From contig JAJEKV010000005.1 in the NCBI GenBank assembly GCA_021234155.1, positions 6,617,216-6,681,215 on the forward strand: 64,000 nt of DNA. Direction: 5' to 3'. A program made the position numbers and the translations under genes. This DNA comes from Isoetes taiwanensis. Its lineage: Eukaryota > Streptophyta > Lycopodiopsida > Isoetales > Isoetaceae. The notes under the pieces were generated by a model. That model was not told the DNA's origin, made no database searches, and saw nothing but the letters and a program-made list of their open reading frames with translations. Shown piece by piece: positions 1 to 12,617 of the stretch (within the stretch, counting starts at the first letter, position 1; each line of letters starts with the position of its first letter).

Positions 1-97
1 AGGACATTTTTCAATGAATTGGTCTCGATTTCTGTGTACTAAATCTTATGAATTTGGTGATACCATAGTTCTACTTCTCAACGTGTTTTTACTGCAG

Positions 98-3000
98 GCT
101 TCCTGATGGCGCACATCATCTAGCCTGCACATGTGGAACTCCAGGATCTCTTGAAGGAGGTAGTAGCTTTCTTAACTTTGTCTTTTAACTTCAATCATAC
201 CTTTTGTGATGATATCGACACTCACAGGAGATGGTCCACAACCTAAGAAGTTTGAAGGTAAGTGGAACCAACACCCCTTAATACCATGGACTTTTATGAA
301 AAGGAGAGCCGATTACATGAGAGAAGCTGAATCTTCTGTCCAAAAGATGGAAGAAAGAAATAGAACCCTCTTTCAACCGCCAGTAAGTGCATTCAATTTT
401 ATCATCTAAACAACTTAGAGTTGTTCAACTCTAACAAGAAGCAGTTACCTCCATATGCAGGCAATAATGGCTGGGATGCTTTTAGGCTCAGCAATCATTC
501 TTCCTCTTGGCTTGAGCAAACCTTATTACGCTTGGTTGTCGTCATCAGTCAGCTTATTAGCAATGGCTGCCAAGAACATTCTTTTCAGTTTGGCTAGAAC
601 TTTTTCGATTAAACCACTACATCATTTCAGCTCCATGGCCCTATCATTGGCTAACCAATCTCAGGCCAAAGGGATGGAGGCAATTGTGATGAATATAAAT
701 AGAAGACTTAATAACCTTAGTTATATCCTTGATGTGCTGCTCGAGAGAAACCCATGCACGTGCGTGTGTTTCGACTAGTCTTATACTTCTGTACCTTGCA
801 AATGTAATGGTATTTCCTGATAAGGATTGTGACCATCATGCAGGTATATATTTCTCCTTATGATCACATGCGTCCTACTTACATTTGTTGGTGGAATCTG
901 CTTTCACTTATGCAGGTACGTAATTCTTAAATAACTTACGGGTTTTATTTGTTAAGAAATATTTGCAAGACATACAAGCACCCAGGGGGATGCACTTATA
1001 CAAATGGGGGTATGCCATGTGCATGCAGAGGGTGACCAAAATCACCCCTGTGTACGATTTTTTGAAAGGCACATCCGACCGCTTCCATACAAAGTTTACC
1101 CCAAGTAGTGGCAAAAAAGCCCCTAATCCTACTTATATGTGTGGAAATGGGTTGAAAAAATCCCCAACAAGTCATTCAGGCACATTGTATGGCACCCACA
1201 GTGAATCCCCCTTGACAAGCACAATGGCTGTATAATTCAGCATGGTCCTTAGACCAAAAATGAGATCTCAAGAAACTGACATTTTCGGACTACAAAAAGA
1301 AAAAGGATCTCCACATTTTGACATTGTCTTGCAGCAAATAATCTTTATGCATTGATTTCACGAAAATCTTGGCATTTGCTTTGTAGTGTAAAGCGTGAAG
1401 TATTATCTGGCAGGAATTGTTGTAATATTAGAAGTATGAAACTATTATTACCTCATGATCTCTCGTCTTGCACCCTTTATCCGTGTTTACTTTATAACTT
1501 TGTTTCTGCTGATCATCTTACTAACAGATCATCAAATGTTCAACTCAAATAAATAGCTAGTATGCATTCCATACAGCATTAGTTTAGTTCACTCTTCATG
1601 AAAGGTTAACTGCTATAGATTTTCCTGAATTAACAGGAAGCAAAGGTTGGGAGACTCACTATGGGATGCATGGGCCCACCTCTGTAGTAGTAGTACCCAC
1701 CTAAAGGTAAAGTTAGATTTGAATTTTTTTGCCTGTCCAACTGTTTATCTTGTTTTACCTTTCACTTAGATCTGTTCTTCACTTGCATTCAGAATCAAAC
1801 TCTTTCAGAACGCATTATTGGGATGGCATTGGCTCTTGGAGGTTTATTCTTCTACTCACTGCTTACTAGCACAATGACGGCACAGTTTAAGGTCATTGAC
1901 ATGCTTATTGATATGAGACAATGAAAAAGTTTATACATCTGTTGCAACGTATGCCAATTTGTCTTATTGGAAAATACAGTGAAGCTATTTATTACATTTA
2001 TATGTATTATGTAACAGCTTAGAATGGAATGGCTACGAGAAGGTGCCCATTCCCAAGTACGAGAAACTGGACATATTCTGATATGTGGGGTCAATGACCG
2101 TATTATCACAGTTCTAAGGCAGCTCAACAAGTCACATGAATTCGCATTACGTGTAGGCCAAGCTGATAAAAAGTATTGCAAGCGAGCTCTCTAAACTTTA
2201 TCATAATACAGAGTAATCTTACCTATTGGCATATATCTGCAGAAGACAGACTGTCTTGATACTATCAGAACAATCCAAAAAAGAAACTGAGCGGGTGATT
2301 GCCTCCCTAGACAAGGAATGGCCCCTGCTTAATGTCCTTGTGCGCAGGTCGGTTAGTGGACAGTAGGCTTATCATGAAATTGTATCTGAAATTCAGCTTA
2401 TGCCTGTTCCCACTCTGTTCACTCTGACTTCTTTGCGATGATGAAGTTAATTTAATAAACTAAAGTGTCAGTGGTCAACTCCAGTAGATACATAATAAGG
2501 TTGTTACAGAATGCCAGAGTTTGTTAGTTGATTAGCACTTATAATCAGTTAAACTTTATGCATAAGTATCTTCTTGATCAATACATCAACGGTCCAGTTT
2601 TTTTTGCATTTTTATGTCTGCTCTAGCAGCTTCTGATTCATACAAGTGAGGCCGGGATACAAGATTTTGTAAACGGTCAATAAGGAGCTGCTAGTGCCAC
2701 ATTTTAGATGCAGTGGCTTATTTGGCATGCATTCATTTCCGTATACTAAGGAAAACGTTTATTTGATGCAGTGGCAGTTTAAGCAGCACCTTCTCTTTTG
2801 AGAGTGTAGCTGCAGACAAGACACGCACCATTCTTATTTTTTCAAACAAGAAGGACATGTATGTATGTTGACTACAATATTCGTTTCCTATTTTCGTTTT
2901 ATACCTTCAACCAGGATGTACACTCCATTGATAACATGTCGTACATTTACTATGTTTGCTTCCCTAATAATGAAATACCATGATTCGTTGAGGAAAGACT

Positions 3001-6000
3001 AAAACAGAAGGGTAACAGGGTATTTAATAATGTAACAAGCCAACAAATGACCAACTTCCCTTCATGAGGCATAAGAAGAGTTGCTCATACGCCCCCTAAG
3101 CACAACTATTCGAAGCACTTATATTGCATCTTTTATTTCATCCACTCTCTGTGAGGCCAAAAGTTGCGACAACTTGGCCTCATGAAACTTATTAGTCTTA
3201 CTTGAGCAGTTTGGTATAGAATCTTCATCACATTGTTTAGGTTTTGAAGAGTGAACCTTCAACAACCCGATGATGTTATTAACATCGGACAACTACGCCA
3301 AACCAATTTTCGTATTTGTGGTCCTATGTTCAAGACTATTCTGAGAAACGTGCAATTATGACATTTAACTAGGTATGCAGCTGATGCTGATGTTGCTCTC
3401 TGCATGTTGGGCTTACAGCCATTACTTGAAGGTTATACAGGAAAAGTTATTGCAGAGGTGCGTTATTTTGCCCTCTAACGTGGTCAAGATTTTCTCATTT
3501 TGTTTCATGGAAAACTGATTGGGAAGTACAGCTATTGCAGTCCGATGTCCTTAATTTGACTTGTCTGAATAGTTATCGTATATAATACGAACATTTTACG
3601 GTCAGTCGTAGACAGAAAACATGGAGTCCCTTATTATATATTTCTTATGGGCCAGTTTCCATACATTAAACTATTTGTAGGTTTCTGAACTGATAGATTC
3701 AACCCGTAATACCGTTTGTAACTTCTGGAATAATAATGTTTTCTCATGGCTGTAGGTTTCCAGCAATAGCACAGGGAAACTCATACAGTCACTATCTCGG
3801 TCAAAAGCGGAGCCAGTGCAAAATCTCTCATCGAAAATCTTTGTTCAGTGTTCACGGCAGCGTGCATTGATTGACGTTTATTGCCAGCTTCTTGACCACA
3901 GCAGTATGTTCTGATTTAAACTGATACATGACTATCTGTTACAATCACTTAAGTAGAATAGTTACAGAAAATCACTTAACCTTGAAGTGAATTCTATGTT
4001 ATTATAGGTATTACCCCTAATTGGACTTACGTTTAAGTTACCTTTTACATCTCATTGCCCTGGTGATTGCTTTGGATGAGGCTTAGCCACTTTGTGAAGA
4101 GAGCTGAACTTGCTTTCTGACTTGGAGATGTTTTATTTGGAGTTGCATGCCAAGTTGAGGAAAACATTTTATAATAAAAAAGATCAGTTGCATTATCTTG
4201 CATGTCACATATTGGAGCATTGATTTCAAGAAAATTTGGTTGCAGGGCAAGATTTGTGCTCCACAATGGATATCAGAAAGAATATTTCTATCCATGAGCT
4301 AGAGGCACAAATTATCCTTTCTGAAAGTAGAAAAGTGGCACTATTCTGGATGTAGGTTTCAAAACCAAGGATGAGTATGCAGTCAATGATTCCAAGCATA
4401 GGCACATCCTTGAATGAAGCTTGGAGCAGATTTAAATGCCATTATGAGACAAGAAATTGCAAAAGGAGACACTTGCTGGGAGATCAACCAAACGTTGTGA
4501 AGTTGAATGATTGCAAGGATGCGATCACTTCCTTTGCAAAAACCAGAGGAGTTTCATGTTGCTCTTGGAGTTGTATTTGAAGAGGATGAGTTGCTGCATC
4601 TGGTCTAATTAGGAGATCTAAATACGAGAAACCTTTCGATGGCAGGAGGAGGTGAATGCCCAACTATATGGCAGGAACTGACAGCAAAATTACAACAAAA
4701 AGCCTCAAGGTGAAGGACCACGATCAGAATGAGCACGAGAATTTTGGTTCATCGAAAAGTCATCAACAAGAAGAAAGCCCATATAAACAAAAATAAGATA
4801 GGGGACGCGAAGGAGGCTGTAGAGAGCAATATGGTTTTTACTACACAATTTTTTGAATAGAAAGAGCTGTCCAGTGGTCAATGATCCTTAAATAAGCACC
4901 CTAATGAAATTGAAATTCAAGAGAATCGGAATTTGCATGTATCAAAATTTATTAGTCTCGTCCCCCAAATACAATGCAAAACAGTTTGTAAAGTACATAC
5001 AATGTCACAAATGACTCTGAGAGGAGCATTAGTTGTTTGGATAGTAACCCACATTACTGGTGATACAAGCCAATTATCTACTCTAAGTTCAATGACACGA
5101 CAGACGCTAAAGGCTTAACAACTGCTCTTGCTAACAGATGTACAATGTATAATGTGGGACTATTCAGCTTCCTTAACAAAATAAAGAATTAGATAGTCTA
5201 TACTCTTCTGCTGTCTAGAGCATTATGGCCAAGCTGAGAAGACGACTAGGACATCTTCTTATTAGGATTACAAATGGCAGCAGGGCATCATCAGCATGTA
5301 GAACAGTGGCGGGTACATAGCATGATACAGTGTCATGTATGAGTAATATGATACCAATAAGACGAGTGTCTAGGTTGTCGAGGTTTTGAAAAAGGCAATA
5401 ATTTTTTTTTGATGTTTACAAAGTGTTGCCTATTTACAATGAATAACATCAGAGTGATTCCTAGATAAATGTGCAGTTTCTTGAGATCTGAAAATTCTCC
5501 ATATCTTGTTGTTTACATTCATCGACCTTGAAATGCAGAATCTTTAACATGAAATTGTAATACGGTTAAAATATCTGTGGAAAAGCATGCTGATTTTAGA
5601 CTAGTTATAAGACAGGTGGCCATACATCTTATGAGTTATACCTTTGAGATGTTCTATTCCTTTATTGCAGAGCAAATCATCAACATACGCAATTATCCTA
5701 GCCTTTTTGGTTTTCAATATCGCGATATTCGTAGAGGTTTCCCAGAGGTAAAATGTTTTTTCATTAAGGAATCAATGTATATATGCAACCCATTAATAAC
5801 TGAAATGCTTGCTGCAATTCATAAATGCAGGCAATTATATGTGGCTTCATACGGGCCAAAAAAGTAAACTTCCATCCAGATGATAAAGAAGTTCTTCAAG
5901 TAGATGATAAGGTGCAAAGCTGACTGACATATCAATGTATTTTATTTTTCGCCGTTCTTAAAAGAGTCTTAGGTAGTAGCTGGGGCATTTTATTATGTTC

Positions 6001-9000
6001 TTTGAGATTCATATGTTACAAGGACTGCACAACTTCATTTACCTTTCCCATCTTCAATTGCTCTGCTCAATAAGTTCTAATCACGTAATAAAGTTGTAAT
6101 AAGAAAAGTACTTTTAGCGAGGACTCTGAAGCTTCTATTCAGGGTGGATGATATATGGCCGTTATGTCAGGGAAAGGGAGAATGGTATTGAAAAATGCAA
6201 CTGAGGAGTCTTATGCATGTGAAGTTATGCACGTTGATGACCATACATGCCCATAATTTAGAAAGGCAAAGAAGGCAAATATTCTTGCACCTTCAATAAA
6301 AAGCAATGGAAAGAAAAAAGAAAATATCTCCTCCTTATGAATACGATAGTACTGGGCTTTTATAGCTTGGTAGTTTCCCTTATGGTGCATCATCCTGTGG
6401 GCTGAAAGGATGAAAGATGGTACATGGATCTGTGAGGCAAAGACTTGTAAATGTGTTATTACAATGCAGCTGAGGGAACTACGTGTCTTTTATATGGGAC
6501 TGCATATTGCAATGTTCACGCAAATAAAATGTCATCTGCTAGGAATGACGACTAGAATACTGTCACAGCAGCTAATTAGTTACAGATGTGTAGAAATATA
6601 TATTGCATATTTCCTTTGCTGTCTAGTTGAAGTTAGAAAAAATATTCAATATTCATATGATTTTTGAATACAACTTGTTAATTTTTCAGCAAGTCTCATG
6701 GAGTTTTGAAGTGCTATATAGTGTTGGTTCAATATCTAATCGTGTCTTTTGGGTTTCAGTTACTTGTCATTGCACCAAAGCACACGCATAGCAAAGCACC
6801 AGATGCTCTCTTGGCCTCTACAATGCCAGAACCCCCTATGAGCAAGAATGTACCCATTAAAAAGGGTAAGCAGGTTGCTAAACATTCAAAGTCCTGCAAG
6901 GTGAGTAGAATATTTTAGAACATGGCCATGTGGATATGATGTTGGTGTTTAATATTAATGGTAACATGTAAGGTTTCGGGGAAGAAAGAATTGATTCTTA
7001 TGCTGGGATGGAGAACAGATGTTTGTGATATGGTATTGGAATATGATGAGTATGTTGGACCAGGAAGCGAATTGGTAAATACCAAAGATTTTGTTCCCTC
7101 TGAACCTTCTTAACGGACATGTTTAGGTTAAAGATCCTTTAATAGAAGGTTTTCTTATTGCGACTGAAACAATGTACAACAGCTGTTTTGGAATGTATTC
7201 ATTGATATCTCTCTTGATGCTCTGGCTTCCTGAATGTCTCTCTCTTGAAGGTGTTTAGGCGTTTATGCTTTTTTGTGGCCTTCATTGTGTGAAATATTCT
7301 TTAGGCCATTTTTTAAGCCCAATTTTATTTCAAATGACATGTTACACACCTAGCACTTGCTTATGTTTCTCCTTGCATGTCACGTCCGTTGTAGAGACCC
7401 AATGGAGGTACTGTTTTGTTTGGCCTTTTATTTTCCACCCTCACGCTTTTGGTCACAATATTTCAGGTGATCTTGGCAGAGTGTTCTCCAGACAAAAGGA
7501 GGGCACATATAGCTAGCAGGATACAAAAACCATTAAAGAACATCACCGTTGTTCACAAGGTATTAAAATGTAACTTTAGTTTCCTGTCAATTAAGGACTG
7601 GTTTGACGTGCTGCCACTGATGATAGCAAATGCATTAAACTAGGATAGTCAAACTTGACTTTAGACCCAACCAGCTTGTGGGAATCAATGTTGCCGAATG
7701 CTAAATAGCTATATTGAATCCCAAATATATTCATCTGTATGTGTTGTATTCTATGGTATGCATGTCTAGCAACCACCTTATGTGTCTTCAGAGGAACACT
7801 TCGCAGTCCATGTGGCCAACTAGACGCAACAAACAAATTACGTGTTGTATTCTATGGTATGCATGTCTAGTAAACAACTTACGTGTCTTCAGAGGAAGAC
7901 TTCATAGTCCATATGGCCAACTAGACGCAATAAACAAACAACTCATGCAAAAGCGAAACACAATATATGTACATATAAGGACCTGTGACTGTAGTAGGGA
8001 GAAGGGGGGATTGCATTTCTCTCTTGAAATTTGAAAGACTGGTCTAAAGTGCAAATATTTGAGAACAGTGGCACATAGTACGCATAAAATAGAATTCTAA
8101 TGTAAAAGCTTGATTATCATACTATGGGATTCTCCAAGACATTAAGGCAAATAACAGTAGTCCAAACTAACTGAAGCTTTTCTGTATGGCTATCAATGTC
8201 TCAAATAAAACATTCAGCGCAACCAGCTCTTTTGATTTGGTTCTAATTACATCACAGATTGGTAACCCACTATATCAAGTAGATCTACAAAATGCAATCT
8301 TAGATGCAACTCGTGGCCAAGGAAGGCCGCCATTATCCATTGTTGCAATTACGGATGAACGGGGAACTACAGGAGGTTTGTAGACTACTAATCCTTCAGG
8401 TTATCATTCGCAATGTTTCCTGTTCTTCTTACCTTAAATAATCCACGAACTTATAATACAATTGATTATGTTGAAAGTTCTGGTACCTGGGTTTGGCAGA
8501 TATAATCAAACCAGATAAGCAGACTATGTATGCTTTGCTTTTGGCGGAGGAGTTATGCAAAGAACATATGATACAGGTATATAGTCCATCATACATTTTG
8601 ATGTTTTGCTTGTACCTGTAGTGACTTTGTACAATTTAACCCCCAGGTTGCCAGTCTAGTGGCCGAAGTGGTAGACAAGAAACTTGGCAAGCAGGCAAGG
8701 CCATACATTTTGTGGTTTGGAATGGTTGATCTTGCTGTTGGTTGCAGAGATTTAAATCTCCTTTTTTATAAAATTATTATGCTAACCTTCCAAACATAGA
8801 CTGTTAATTTCAAGCAAAATTGACTTCTCATAGCATGGACGTCGGTCGAACTTTACGTATTGCATACTGATAATTCAATGCCTGTCTGCAGGTTGCCAAT
8901 ACTCAGACTTCACTTAGGTACATTGCTGCTTCCGAAGTAACAGGGCTTGTGACCACTCAAGGTATAACTCCCATGACGTTCTTTTCACATGAAGCACTTT

Positions 9001-9493
9001 TACATATGATTCGACAATCTATAGATAAGTTCATGTATAAATAAATAATCATATTTGCAGTTACCGAACACCCTGAATTGAACATGGTATGGACGGAGCT
9101 GCTTAACTCGTGGGGAAATGAAATATATGTTAAGGTATTATTTGTTCCATATGAACAAAAAGAATCTATATTAACTTCTCAGAGTATGATTATGGAGATT
9201 ATGCACTATGTTTTCAGGATATCATGCTCTATATTGAAGCTGGAGAAACACCATCCTTTTCACAGCTATCTGAAAGAGCTGTTTCTCGCCATGAAGTAGC
9301 AATAGGCTACAGAAAAGGAAGTAATATTGTAAGATTCATGTGGCTTCGAAATGCGTTTCTTCTATTCATGTCCTTCTGGGGCTTACGTATAATATCTCCC
9401 ACATTGCTGCAGGTAATTAATCCCCCAAAAAAAGATATCTCACTCAAACTTTTGCAAGGAGATGCTCTGGTGGTTATATGTGAAAATGAGTAG
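98..9493 (+). CDS. PEC1/PEC2-type plastid envelope ion channel (POLLUX-like), 3' 23 exons
   Basis: Spliced gene whose 5' end lies before the window. Exons I can place with consistent phase: 98-159, 228-382, 461-759, 844-915, 1637-1706, 1793-1891, 2018-2172, 2243-2347, 2772-2858, 3373-3457, 3756-3903, 5671-5747, 5831-5911, 6760-6900, 6973-7074, 7467-7559, 8258-8375, 8500-8576, 8647-8694, 8892-8961, 9061-9134, 9218-9328, 9413-9493 (TAG). Order of parts: N-terminal membrane segments (exons 3-4, e.g. [20 protein letters not shown]), a pore-loop exon with [15 protein letters not shown], a membrane helix in 1793-1891, then RCK-type nucleotide-binding domains ([27 protein letters not shown]). The C-terminus keeps family words such as [29 protein letters not shown] and ALVVICENE. 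Arabidopsis PEC1/PEC2 are POLLUX-related channels of the plastid envelope linked to stress calcium signals. Every splice site is GT-AG except the GC donor at 8695. No disabling change was seen. The family call is firm; the exact exon ends are by eye. Confidence 0.88.
7741..7942. repeat. 101-bp tandem duplication in a channel intron
   Basis: Two head-to-tail copies start at 7741 and 7842 (GTGTTGTATTCTATGGTATG). They differ at scattered sites. They lie in the intron between exons 7467-7559 and 8258-8375 and do not touch coding sequence. Confidence 0.85.
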
Positions 9494-9863
9494 TGACAGC
9501 ATATTTACGTGTTTCCAAATGCCTCCGAGATGATGTTATAAAGCACACATGCTTATTATTTTTCTTGCTAGGCATTCCTCCATGGACCAAACATACTTGT
9601 TTGTTATAAAGAGAATTTAATGAGTATTGTTTATAAGTAGTATATCTTTGTTTCTACCTTTGCTTCTCTTCCGCCAAGTGTAATTCTGACTGTACTGTAA
9701 GCATATTCCTCAAAATAAGTAGCCTCATTGGTAGTGAGCTTCTTATACTGTTGTGATGCACTCAAATATCATCACCTTCATGGCAAATGAGCTATAACCA
9801 CAACATGTGACTGCAGAGGTTATAAGAATAGCTGCAAGCTAGATTCCATCCTAAACAATCGTA

Positions 9864-12617
9864 TCAAAAGTAATCATCACAGGAACAAGCTCCATCCTTG
9901 AAATGATGCATCCGGTAACCATCTTTTATTATAATGTCCCGACCTTCAAGCTTAGATATGATTTTCGTAGCATTATGACAGTCCATGCATACCCTAAGAT
10001 TCTTTGATGCTTGAATAGTCGTACCTGGAGGTGTTGTGAGAAGACCAAATGCTACAGCCAATTTCTCACAGTGCCCACATAGTGCATCTTCCTTCTCCCC
10101 ATCTGACATTTGCTGCAACACCAAATCAACTTTAGGTATGTACCCTGCTTGCTTCATTTTGTTACTTATTTTCTTTAACATGGCATATATCTCCTCTTTC
10201 TGTGGGTGCACTTTATCACCGACAATGAATTCATGCACTTTATTGTTAACTTCTATCCACGCCTTAGCTGGCTTTTTCCAGGCACCTGTCTCTTTCCTCA
10301 ACTCTTCAACTTCTGCAGCATCCTTCCACATGCATGCATCAGAGTATATGCCTGACATGAGCACATATCCAGCAGCATCATGAGGATCTAATTGCACAGC
10401 ATGTCTAAAACACCGGCGCCCTACCTCTACATTGCCATATGTTCGACACGCAGTAAGCAAAGATCTCCAAGCAACAATGTCTGGCCCTATAGTTTGAAGT
10501 AAACATTCTGCTTGATTCAAGTGCCCTGCACGGCCAAGGAGGTCTGCAATGCAACTATGATGATAAATACTTGGTACAATACTATAATCCTTTCTCATGG
10601 ATTTGTAGTACATAAGACCCTTTCCCACAAGGCCTGCATGACTGCAAACAACTAGTATTGTGGCAAATGTTACATCATTTGGCTTGAGACCATCACGTTG
10701 CATACCTTCAAGGCATTGCATAGCAAGGTTGAAGTTGCCACTTTGAGCATACCCTGCCATCATTGCATTCCATGATGCCACATCTCTATTTTCTAATTTA
10801 TTGAAAATTTCGCACGCCTCATTTAACCTCCCAAATTTAGAATACATATCAACGAGCATGTTCCCCACAAATATATCAGACTGCAGTCCAGTTTCGACTA
10901 TCTGTTCATGAATGTACTTGCCCTTTTCTATGGCTCCAATGCTACCACATGCTTTCAAAATGCTTGAAAATACAACTCTATCTGGCTTGAATGTCTTGCT
11001 CTGCATGTCATCAAAACATTCTAAGGCAAGAAGTCCTTCACCTTGCTGGGCATACCCTGATACCATTGCACCCCAAGATATTACATCTCGGCTTGGCAAT
11101 TTATTAAAGATTTCACGTGCCTCTATCAAGTATCCACATTTTGCATACATGTCAACAAGGGCACTACCTATTATAACATCTAATTGAAGCCCACTCTTGA
11201 TAACTTGCTGATGAATCTGCCGGCCCTGATCTATGGATCCAATACTGCCACACGCTTTTAGAATGCTTGAAAACGTCATTTCATCTGGTTTTATACCTTT
11301 CTGCTGCATGCTTTCATAACAATCTAGAGCAAGAAATCCCTCATCATGCTGAACATAGCCAGCAATTATTGCACCCCATGACACTACATTTTGACTTGGC
11401 AACCTGTCAAAGACACGCCGTGCCTCATCTAAGCTTCCACATTTAGCGTACATATCGACGATTGAGCTTCCAACAAAAGCATCGGATTCAATCATACTAG
11501 TAATTATTTGCCCATGGATACGCCTACCTTGATCTATGGCCCCTATGCTACCGCATGATTTCAAGACGCTCAAGAATGTGATGTTTTGTGGTTTTATTCC
11601 CTCATCCTGCATATCTCCAAAATACTTTAGGGCAGGAAGGCCTTTGCCCTGTTGCGCATATCCAGCAATTATTGCATTCCATGATACTATATCACGATTT
11701 TGCAACGTGTTAAAAATCTGGTCTGCTTTATCCAAACACTCACATTTAGCATACATATCAATGAGTGTATTCCCTACGAAAAGATCAGACTCAAGTCCCT
11801 GGCTAACTATTTGTTCATGAATGTCTTGCCCCTGACTTAAAGCTCCAGAGATACTACAGGCTTTCAAGATAGTTGAAAACGTGACTTTATCTGGCTTTAT
11901 GCCCCGGTCTTGCATTTTTCGAAAGCATTCTAGGGCAGAAAGGCCTTTATCATGCTGAACATAACCAGCAATCATTATATTCCATGAAATTGCATCTCTA
12001 TTTTCCAATTTCTCAAATACTTCGTGCGCCTCATTTAAACTCCCACATTTAGCATACATATCAACAAGAGCACTTCCTACAACCTCATCCGACTCAAGGC
12101 CACTTTTGATGATTTGGTCGTGTATGAGTCTACCTTGGTTACAGTTTGAAGTCGCAGTACAGGCTTGCAGTGCAGCGACGTACACATATCTGTTACTCTT
12201 TCCCTCTAGCTCTAACATGTTCTCGTACAATTGGAGGGCAATTTCCCCTTGCCCGAGTTTGGCATGAGCTGCAATAATTGCATTCCATGTATATTCAGTT
12301 GGGCTTTCCACTCTCCAGAATGCTTGAGCTGCTTCATCTAAACTTCCACAAGTTCCAAATAGCCGAATGAGGTGATCAGACAGGACAGGGATTAAATCAA
12401 GGCCGGTATGAAACATCAGCAATTGCAGCCTCCTACCACATTCTAAGTTTTGGTACTTCATGCATTCCTGCAGGAGGGAGTAAGCACGTTCTCTAGATAC
12501 AAAAATTCCCTGCTGCTGCATAATCTCTTCGGCCTTAAGGGCCTCGTGAAGCCATCTCCCCTTGCTCAGATCTTCAAAGGGTCTGCTCATTGTAAAATTC
12601 AAGACTATGATAACCAT
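9864..12617 (-). CDS. P-L-S class pentatricopeptide repeat protein with E and DYW domains (organelle RNA editing factor)
   Basis: Intronless 917-residue protein. From about residue 70 it is built of roughly 100-residue S-P-L triads, with repeated words like LVDMYAKCGSL, SWNAIIAGYAQ and GIKPDKVTF, then E motifs and a C-terminal DYW deaminase (about 779-917). The deaminase keeps the zinc and catalytic signature: HCE at 849-851 and CxxCH at 877-881. It ends CSCDDYF rather than DYW. The box before the deaminase reads WKKPAKAWIEV where canonical proteins have EPGxSWIE, so it resembles the KP class reported in hornworts, lycophytes and ferns. Such proteins bind plastid or mitochondrial transcripts and edit one nucleotide. 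The start is uncertain: the first Met gives MVIIVLNF, and a Met nine codons later begins MSRPFED. No clear transit peptide is visible. The 3' end faces the channel gene across 370 bp. The codons show no lesions. Confidence 0.93.
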   Translation of the reverse strand: MVIIVLNFTMSRPFEDLSKGRWLHEALKAEEIMQQQGIFVSRERAYSLLQECMKYQNLECGRRLQLLMFHTGLDLIPVLSDHLIRLFGTCGSLDEAAQAFWRVESPTEYTWNAIIAAHAKLGQGEIALQLYENMLELEGKSNRYVYVAALQACTATSNCNQGRLIHDQIIKSGLESDEVVGSALVDMYAKCGSLNEAHEVFEKLENRDAISWNIMIAGYVQHDKGLSALECFRKMQDRGIKPDKVTFSTILKACSISGALSQGQDIHEQIVSQGLESDLFVGNTLIDMYAKCECLDKADQIFNTLQNRDIVSWNAIIAGYAQQGKGLPALKYFGDMQDEGIKPQNITFLSVLKSCGSIGAIDQGRRIHGQIITSMIESDAFVGSSIVDMYAKCGSLDEARRVFDRLPSQNVVSWGAIIAGYVQHDEGFLALDCYESMQQKGIKPDEMTFSSILKACGSIGSIDQGRQIHQQVIKSGLQLDVIIGSALVDMYAKCGYLIEAREIFNKLPSRDVISWGAMVSGYAQQGEGLLALECFDDMQSKTFKPDRVVFSSILKACGSIGAIEKGKYIHEQIVETGLQSDIFVGNMLVDMYSKFGRLNEACEIFNKLENRDVASWNAMMAGYAQSGNFNLAMQCLEGMQRDGLKPNDVTFATILVVCSHAGLVGKGLMYYKSMRKDYSIVPSIYHHSCIADLLGRAGHLNQAECLLQTIGPDIVAWRSLLTACRTYGNVEVGRRCFRHAVQLDPHDAAGYVLMSGIYSDACMWKDAAEVEELRKETGAWKKPAKAWIEVNNKVHEFIVGDKVHPQKEEIYAMLKKISNKMKQAGYIPKVDLVLQQMSDGEKEDALCGHCEKLAVAFGLLTTPPGTTIQASKNLRVCMDCHNATKIISKLEGRDIIIKDGYRMHHFKDGACSCDDYF

